Source of the DNA: Dryococelus australis
Lineage: Eukaryota; Arthropoda; Insecta; Phasmatodea; Phasmatidae
Assembly: GCA_029891345.1 (NCBI GenBank)
Contig: CM056997.1
Location: 220,286,172-220,350,171 of the forward strand
Direction: 5' to 3'
Length of the DNA: 64,000 nt
Both the position numbers and the translations under genes were made by a program. Shown piece after piece: positions 57,481-64,000 of the stretch. The notes beneath the pieces were generated by a model. It did not search any database, had not been told where the DNA came from, and was given only the letters and a program-made list of their open reading frames with translations. How positions within the stretch are numbered: the first letter of the stretch is position 1; each line of letters begins with the position of its first letter.

Positions 57481-58019
57481 AAGTACCACACGACTTGAAT
57501 ACCGGCCACCCTTGCCCCAGTAATTTATTCGTCAGAACGGGACTTTATACAGACACTGGTATAACTCGATGCCAGCACTCAATCTCAGCTGTGTCGCGAA
57601 CAACCGCGCTGGGAAAACACGTCAATTCGAGCCCAAATACAACAAGGTGAAGAAGTCGTGCCTAAACCTAGCGTGGAGAGAGCAACAAACCATGCCCCTG
57701 TGCAGCAGGGGGTGAATACAACCCACAACAATTTTCATAATCCTGTTCCTCCACGTTTTGCTGATGGGTACCGGCAGCCTGCATGCCCATTTAGATTGTA
57801 AGAAGGATAACACTGGGACAATGATTGTCTACAATGTGCGGGCCAACAACAACATGCGGCATGGAGTGATATGTACCAGGGAAACGTGCAAACGGTGTAA
57901 AGCTGCTGGATGCCGCTTGCCCCTGTGAAGAAGATGACAACGCTGACTCGAATCCGTTACAAACTTTTATTAGCCAAATTAGCAGTATGCTGCACAATTT
58001 CATTAGGATTTCCATATAA

Positions 58020-59490
58020 ATTAATGGGCTGTGATGCCGTGCTTTGATTGACACTGCTGCGTCGCACAACTTCATTAAATCAAAACTCGCAGTAAACAGT
58101 GAAATCAAACAGGATCAACAAGTAATTCATTTTGCCACATTACAGCATACTGGACAAATTCAGGGAGAAGTGAATGTAACTGCCAGAATAAGAGACATTG
58201 AGGCATCGGCCACAGTATTCCTTACGGACGACATTCAAGAAGACGCCATCTTGGGGTTGTATTGGCTCAACGAACAGAAGGCCATGGTTGAACAAGCAGC
58301 TTGCCGCATCCACTTCAGAGAAAAAGAGAGGAGGACCATCTACAATCTGGACCCATCTTCGGTGGAACAAGCCCCGGCAGTGCTGCTGGATGAGCTGGAT
58401 TAGGCTGTCCTCCCAGAGTACCATGAAGCCATTAAACAGCTACTAGATGAGCACCGCAGCATTTTCACTGTAGCAGACTCATTGCATCGTACGATGCTGG
58501 CCGAACATCGGATTCCACATACTGACGAAACCCCACTTTTCGACAATCCGAGACGATATTATCCACACCAGTGTCGGATTATTAAAAAACAAATTAAGTA
58601 TATGCTGGACGATGGGTTGATGATCCCTCGGAGAGTCGATTCAATACGGCGATAACATGCGCCCCGAAAAAAGATGGAATGTGTTATTTCTGCATAGACT
58701 TCCGCAAGTTGAAACAGGTTACACAGAGCCCGGAACCACCCTATATCCAAATCAAGGACGCCCTCAATACCTTGGGGTAGGCGAAGGTTCTAACCACTAT
58801 CGACTTAAGGAGCGACAATTGGCAGGGCCCGGTACACCCAGCAGACAGACACAAAATTGCATTTACAGCTCCTGACAGTTGCCGCCTACAATTTTTTGGA
58901 ATGCGGTTCAGCCTCAAGTGCGCCCCCACGATGTTCCAGGCCATGATGGTCCATGTCCTGGGTGGGTTCATAGGGGAATTCACCCTTGCCTATTTGGAAG
59001 CTGTCATAGTCTGGTCCTGCTCATGGGACGAGCACATCAGCCACATGTCACTAGTCCTGAAGTATCTGGCCATAAACGGACTTACCTGCGCGAACAAGAA
59101 GTTCCATCTATGGGAAAGTGATCTGCAATTTTTAGGGCACATAGTTGACGAGCAGAGAAGCCATCCTAACCCAGAACATCTCCAGCTGATCGAAGACTAC
59201 CCTATCCCCACGACCTGGAAACAACTGAGGAAATTGTTTGGTCTGATCAACTGGTTGAGGGAGTACATACACGAGTTCGCCATTGTTGTCGCTCCACTCA
59301 CCAACATAATTTCACCTAGCATTCGATACAAATGGCAAGCTGAACACCAAGCCAGCTTTGACGAGGTGAAATACTGGTTCCGGGAGTGCCCTGCCCTGGC
59401 CAGGTACGATCCAACCTGGCACCTCAATGTGCAAACAGGTGCTAGTAAGAAGAGACTGGGAGTTTTCACATTCCAGCTCGATGACGATGT
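58020..59490 (+). pseudogene. Element C pol: protease, reverse transcriptase, partial RNase H
   Basis: Protease: ALIDTAASHNFIKSKLAV (about 58041-58095), DDIQEDAILGLYWLNEQKA (58226-58283). RT: MLDDGLMIPRRVDS, CIDFRKLKQ, QIKDALNTLG, TTIDLRSDNWQG, LKCAPTMFQAMMVHVLGGFI and the catalytic box, read AYLEAVIVW (58990-59016) in place of YLDD, so the active site is lost. Connection: LAINGLTCANKKFHLWESDL and RKLFGLINWLREYIHEFAI (59058-59285). RNase H: RECPALARYDPTWHLNVQTG (59379-59440), then similarity stops near 59490. The frame from 58901 to about 59490 is unusually long for this window (over 190 codons). Integrase and 3' LTR are missing. Confidence 0.86.
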
Positions 59491-60029
59491 GAGTATCCAT
59501 GTTCAAATACATGCGATTAGCGAAGAATATATTTTTATTTTAAGAAGATGATTATTTATTATTATTTTAAAAACTTAACAATTTATTATACAACATATCG
59601 CATATACGACATCACTAAATGGGTATGGTAAAACAGTGTAGATTTAAAAATTCATTTTTTTAAATTAAAGAATTAAATATTTAAATGTAATACATACACC
59701 ATTTTTTTTTTGCAATTTACCTTAATGCTCGAAATTGGTAGGTCCAAAGTCCACGAAAGCAGCAGTGTATGTAACTGCATCTGCTGCGGTCTGGACCGGT
59801 CTTGACCGACACGACCGTGTTATGCCCTCTCTGGAACGCAAATTAATGTTTATTTGTAAGTCAACTTACCTCAATAATTGAAACTGGCAGATCCAAATTT
59901 TGCAGATGCAATAGAAGCAAGTGTATCTGTCATCGCTGGGCAGGCCCATCATAACGTTGCGACTATTCTAGGCCTTTCACAGATCGTGACTGAATGTTTT
60001 TAAAAATATTTTTACAGATGACATCTGCT
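59491..60029. other. AT-rich stretch with a diverged duplication
   Basis: 59715-59800 and 59868-59950 are related: both contain TTACCT..AAT..T.GAAA.TGG.AG.TCCAAA and a TGCATCTGC or GCAGATGCA word. On the minus strand each ends with a donor-like GTAA. No gene recognised. Confidence 0.45.
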
Positions 60030-60560
60030 CCCTTAAAAAAAAAAAACTGAATCCAACAACACTTCAACTACACTTAAAAAAAAAACTGATTGAAATAACA
60101 AGTCAGTCTCACTTGTGCCTGTAAATTTAAACAACATGCTATACATTCACTGTTAAAAAAAAAAAAAAACTGAAAGAAATAGCCAACAATACAAACATTT
60201 TTTTAAATTGAAACAAACAACATAGTACACACCAACACTGAAAAAAATGGAAAGACATAGCAAGTCATTCAAACATTTCTTTTTAAAAACAGAATCAAAT
60301 ACAAAGTGATTCAAACATATTTTTTAAAAACTGAATCAAACAGCAAGTCATTCAAAAATTAAACCATACAGTAAATCAACAAATATATATTTTTAATAAA
60401 TCAAAAAGCAACTCATTCAAACTTTTTTAAAATTATAACAAATAGCATGCCAATTTAATTTTAATTTTTAAATTAAAACAAACAGCAACTCATTCAAATT
60501 TTAAAACTACAGTGCAACAGCAACTCAATCTCGTTAGTGCCTGTAAATCGAAAAGACAAT
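60030..60560. repeat. Degenerate A-rich tandem repeats
   Basis: A series of irregular 40-60 bp units of the form poly-A, ACTGAATCAAACAGCAAGTC, ATTCAAACATTTTT. The first and last parts both carry TCTC..TTAGTGCCTGTAAAT (60108-60128 and 60528-60548). Looks like an expanded and decayed transposon terminus. Confidence 0.7.
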
Positions 60561-60579
60561 TATGATAAAAAACTAATTA

Positions 60580-61530
60580 TACATGTCGATCATTGAATAT
60601 CCTTTGCACCACCTCCTCTGCGATGGTTCGGATGGTGCATGTCGGCGGCGCGAATCAGCAAAGATTGCAGTCGTTTGCCATACCGATGATTCTTTTTCCA
60701 GACGTATTCTGCCAGGCAGTCGACCCAAGATTTTTTCCGTCGGCCGAAGCAGGGAATACTGTACCTTACCGAACACATACTTCCCTGAATATTTTGAGTG
60801 TGCACCCTCAACGTATCGCCCATATTCATATTTAATATGTTTCAAGTGTTTACCTTTCTGCTCTTTTCGCTGCACACAAATTCCCTCCTGAGATTCACCT
60901 GCATGTGACGGTAGCCGTGAATGTCCAAGTTGCTGTACCAACAGTCTGAAATTATTGTAGTGGCTGGTGCGATCCACTCACGAATGATTTTGGTCAGGGT
61001 CACTGCGTTCCTCTTTTCCACCGGCACCAGGAATAATTTCGTCGGGTCGTCTCTCTGCAATCCCTCGAAAACCCACTGGCCATGAACTTTACATCCTTTG
61101 TGGTGCTTGCGCTTGCCCAGCTTGGACTCGTCAATCTCAACGACTTTACATGGTCTGTGAATGCGTTTCCTGTACATCAGTATGCAGTCTATACACACTT
61201 GGCGGCAGAAACTCGACCAGGCGACGACCGTCTTCACCGAGCACAAAAGTTCTTTCACTATAGTCTGCTGTCGAGGGTATTTGATCAGGCACTAGAGTAA
61301 ACACAACTCGATTATCTTGCCAGGAGATAAGTTTGAATCTCCCACAAAACTGGCCTGCCTCGCCGACACTTTAAAATTGAATTTAGTCCCGTCCTCCATT
61401 CGCTGTCGGCACTAGTAAAACAAACCCCTATTGTCCACCAGATTTGCTTCGTCTTCCCTGAATTTTTCGCACCGTACCGCCGATTTGAGTATATTGTGCT
61501 CGATGAGAAATGTGTTTATGTCTGGCGAAG
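60580..61530 (-). pseudogene. Merlin (IS1016-like) transposase
   Basis: DDE transposase of the Merlin superfamily, the eukaryotic relatives of bacterial IS1016/IS1595, on the minus strand. The N-terminal part (61530-61260) reads LIEHNILKSAVRCEKFRED and FVGDSNLSPGKIIE with TAG stops near 61411 and 61297. The catalytic domain follows in the 61258-60842 frame: VVEIDESKLGKRKHHKGCKV (first D), FLVPVEKRNAVTLTKIIREW, and TIISDCWYSNLDIHGY (second D). After a frame change, VHTQNIQGSM (about 60805-60775) corresponds to the VHTN-x-IEG motif, where the catalytic glutamate is read as glutamine; then CLAEYVWKKNHRYGKRLQ. With stops, a frame change and a changed catalytic residue it is inactive. Terminal inverted repeats were not identified. 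Confidence 0.88.
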
Positions 61531-61659
61531 AATGAATAACTTGCCTGGATATTCAACATTGGGATTTTACATACAGCGCACACCATCTTGCGATTCACGA
61601 GAGAAAATAGTAAAATTTGTGAGAAAAAATTGCTAGGATACACGGTACGGACCAATTGG

Positions 61660-62490
61660 AACTACATTTGGAAACGCTATACGGAACTTTGCCTGGTATG
61701 CAATACGGCACTAAACTGCAAAGTAAACCATTTACACGGATACTTTATAGTACACGTGGAATGAAACTATGGTTTTCCCATAAGGATACACAATATGGAA
61801 CAATTACCTAAGCGGTTCTGCGGTGGTCTTATATAACACTGAGGAAGACTCGTAACTGTCTGATCACCGTGTTCCTTCCATTATTCTCCCCCTTCCATGA
61901 ATGTCATACGTGATGTCAACACCGTGCCTTTTTTTCACCCAATCAAGATGCTTGGTTTATTCCATCTCCATATTTGAAGTGCGACCTCCTTCCCTCTCTC
62001 CATACTCTCGTCTTAAAAAAAAAACTAAACCCTCACCCAATCAACATGCTTGGTTTATTTCAACTCCATATTTGGAGTTTGACCTCCTTCCCACTCTCCC
62101 CAATCTTGTACTAAAAAAAAAAAAAACCTAGTCCCTTACCCAGTCACAGTCTTCCCGCTTACCCTTCTCCAACATCCCCTTCCATCAACATCATACATGA
62201 TGTCAACATCATCTCCATCCCCCCCCCCCCCAATCACGAGTTCCGACATTTCAACTCGCACACTATATTTCTTTCAGTTGCGGTGAGAACAGCATCACTT
62301 CTTTTTTTGCACCGTTACATGCAAGTGACATATTATATTCGCCATCGATCTAGAAAGTAGAAAAGGGATGATGTATTCTGTGCAAATCACTATACAGCGA
62401 CTACATGTAAGTATCCATACATTATTTCATCAGCAGGTACATGTTAGTATTTATACATTATTTTTATAAAAACTCGTTGCTTGTGATTTT
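61660..62490. other. Duplicated pyrimidine-rich stretch, no gene
   Basis: 61936-62030 and 62033-62130 are two copies of a unit with CACCCAATCAACATGCTTGG and CTCCATATTTGGAGTTTGAC, each followed by an A-run. A wider pair flanks them: CTTCCATGAATGTCATACGT (61894) and CTTCCATCAACATCATACAT (62181). A C14 run lies at 62220-62233. No coding region. Confidence 0.8.
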
Positions 62491-62499
62491 GTGTGTGTA

Positions 62500-63600
62500 A
62501 AAAACAATGTCAACTGTACTTATATATTTAGTGCCGGGATTATACAGATCTTTGATAGTTACAGACAATAATTTTAAAACTACCATTTTTCCAAACAAAC
62601 TACTTCCTTTTAGAAATATATCGGGTAAAGATTTTCAGTGCCTACTAAATGACAATTCTTTAAGATTCGGTAAAGTGGTATATTCTGTGAGTGGAAAATC
62701 TGCATATTCGAGTTTCATTTCTTGTTTGTAACTTAGTTTTCCGTAAGCAAAAATTAAAGGAATTGCGTACAATTGGCGTAAAGATTTTTTGAAGTCAGCA
62801 TATTCAGTAAGAATTTCGATGGAACAGTACTTTTCGAAATAGTCAGGTCCCTTGGAAATTTTCATAGTCTGCCATTCTTTAGGTGGTTTACTGGCGTGAA
62901 TAATATTGGGAATTCTGCCTAACACATAGAGGTGCAAAAGCAAGACGATTTTCCCGTGAGTCCCGATGTGCAAAATACGCCAGAATTAAACAATGTTTTA
63001 TGCAATTTGCTGTTCAAGTTTCTGAAAAACTGCTTCAAACTCAATGCTGTCTTTGAGCATTACATTTCACATCTGCTTGGTCAAAACAACCGCGAAGCAT
63101 CCAAGTTAAATGTACACAAATTCTTTTTTATCGATGCTGCAATGGCGTTTACCAGCAAAAGAGTCAATCACTGCAGACCAAGTACACAGTTTGCGCACGA
63201 ATCTGTTTGTTAGAAATATAAATTATTTACCACTCCTGATCGAAGCCGTCAACGAAAAACTACCATTTGATGATTTCAATCAACAAAATGTTCCAGTTCA
63301 TTTTTTTTTTGGGAGAAACATCCAGTGCCAGAAGCTGGCGATCGTCTATGGTTATTTCCTCGCCTTTGGTACTCGAACGATGAGTGCAAAAAAAAAATCA
63401 AGACATCAGAGTGTATATATCTAATGAGATCAGTGTTTGAACATATTCTCAAAGTTAATTGACCCTACTACTTGCTTATGCAAGAATTTTTTTTTTTTAC
63501 AATATTTCACGAGCACGACTCTATAGTGGAGGTAATTATAGAAAAATTAAAAGGAAACGAGCAGTTTATGAATACAATTTCGAAATTATTTCAAGTCTAG
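62500..63600. other. Unrecognised region with weak coding character
   Basis: Open frames longer than expected for the composition occur on both strands: minus 62635-62973 (112 codons, with ILTEYADFKKSLRQLYAIPL) and plus 62932-63213 (KFLKNCFKLNAVFEHYISHL) and 63110-63424 (PLLIEAVNEKLPFDDFNQQN), then HEHDSIVEVIIEKLKGNEQF near 63510-63570. The plus peptides look like successive pieces of one frameshifted protein. I do not recognise a family; it may be a decayed element gene. Confidence 0.3.
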
Positions 63601-64000
63601 CTATGTGTTGCTAGGTACCATAACAGGTCAAAATAAAAAACAATATGTATATAGTAAGAAGTTTTAATTTTTATGACGAGTGACAAACTTTTGAAAATAA
63701 AAAAAAAATGAATTTTTAATGAGTTGCAGTTTTGTTGACACCTATTTGACATGTTTCGAACTACTGTGATAAACCAAACCGCTATAATTGGACTTAATTT
63801 CCACATGGAAAGGAGCTGGGGTTCGAATCTCAAATCCAGTACTCACTGGAATGTGCTGGGGTAGGCATTCATCTTTCCCCCACTCCTACCTTCAACAACC
63901 AATCACATATAAGTATTTAATTTCCCCCTCCTTTTCCGTTCTTCCAGTTTACTTATGTAGTGGCGAAATATGGAAAAAAGGAACTCAGTCGACGATAAGA
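63601..64000. other. No gene recognised
   Basis: AT-rich then pyrimidine-rich sequence up to the window end. A GGGTTCGAATC word at 63818-63828 resembles a polymerase III B box but no A box was found upstream. Confidence 0.4.

Noticed and set aside
63818-63828. GGGTTCGAATC as part of a tRNA gene or SINE
   Set aside because: No A box or cloverleaf arms could be found upstream and no A-tail or second copy in the window.

Overview
This is a window of eukaryotic, AT-rich genome, almost certainly from an arthropod (probably an insect or relative; species not determinable by eye). No prokaryotic gene organisation is present: short open frames, spliced exons with GT/AG borders, and a dense mixture of BEL/Pao, Ty3/gypsy, jockey-like and CR1/L2-like LINEs, mariner-like, hAT and Merlin elements.

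The only host gene I can support is on the minus strand. Three exons of a TMEM68-type acyltransferase gene lie at 30055-30152 (start codon at 30103), 29674-29812 and 13042-13136. Their reading phases join exactly and the conceptual product aligns with the N-terminal membrane segment and the following WDG...W.GH/WHG region of TMEM68. Intron 2 is about 16.5 kb (13137-29673) and is filled with transposon debris; the remaining exons must lie below position 13042, most likely beyond the left edge. Positions 1-13041 are then probably intron 3, and the region around 30788-31300 probably holds the 5' end and promoter.

Left part (1-7.6 kb): two layers of decayed BEL/Pao retrotransposon, the main copy carrying two later insertions in its gag: a 378-bp MITE-like element (1004-1381, TTCA duplication) and a 1.18-kb mariner-like element with an unusual wide D-D spacing and one internal stop (1819-2996). 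9.4-12.9 kb: a possible nonautonomous element containing seven exact 145-bp tandem units (10621-11635). 13-30 kb: intronic sequence with two copies of an unnamed AT-rich dispersed repeat, a jockey-like LINE fragment, two CR1-like LINE fragments, a foldback element, several short tandem duplications and microsatellites.

Right part (32-59.5 kb): three copies of one Ty3/gypsy lineage, called A, B and C here, plus an inverted LTR (D). B is complete (44091-52991, two 1.33-kb LTRs, ACTT target duplication) and split a hAT transposase pseudogene. A has a full 5' LTR and primer binding site but only the last 422 bp of the 3' LTR. C is truncated in RNase H. The most interesting observation is that all three copies carry cysteine/histidine clusters resembling a PHD finger, preceded by a conserved LC-x-x-C-L motif, between the leader and gag. 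A chromatin-reader-like domain at the N-terminal end of a gypsy gag is not part of the textbook layout. 59.5-64 kb: A-rich degenerate repeats, a decayed Merlin transposase (minus strand), a 97-bp duplication and an unrecognised region with weak coding character.
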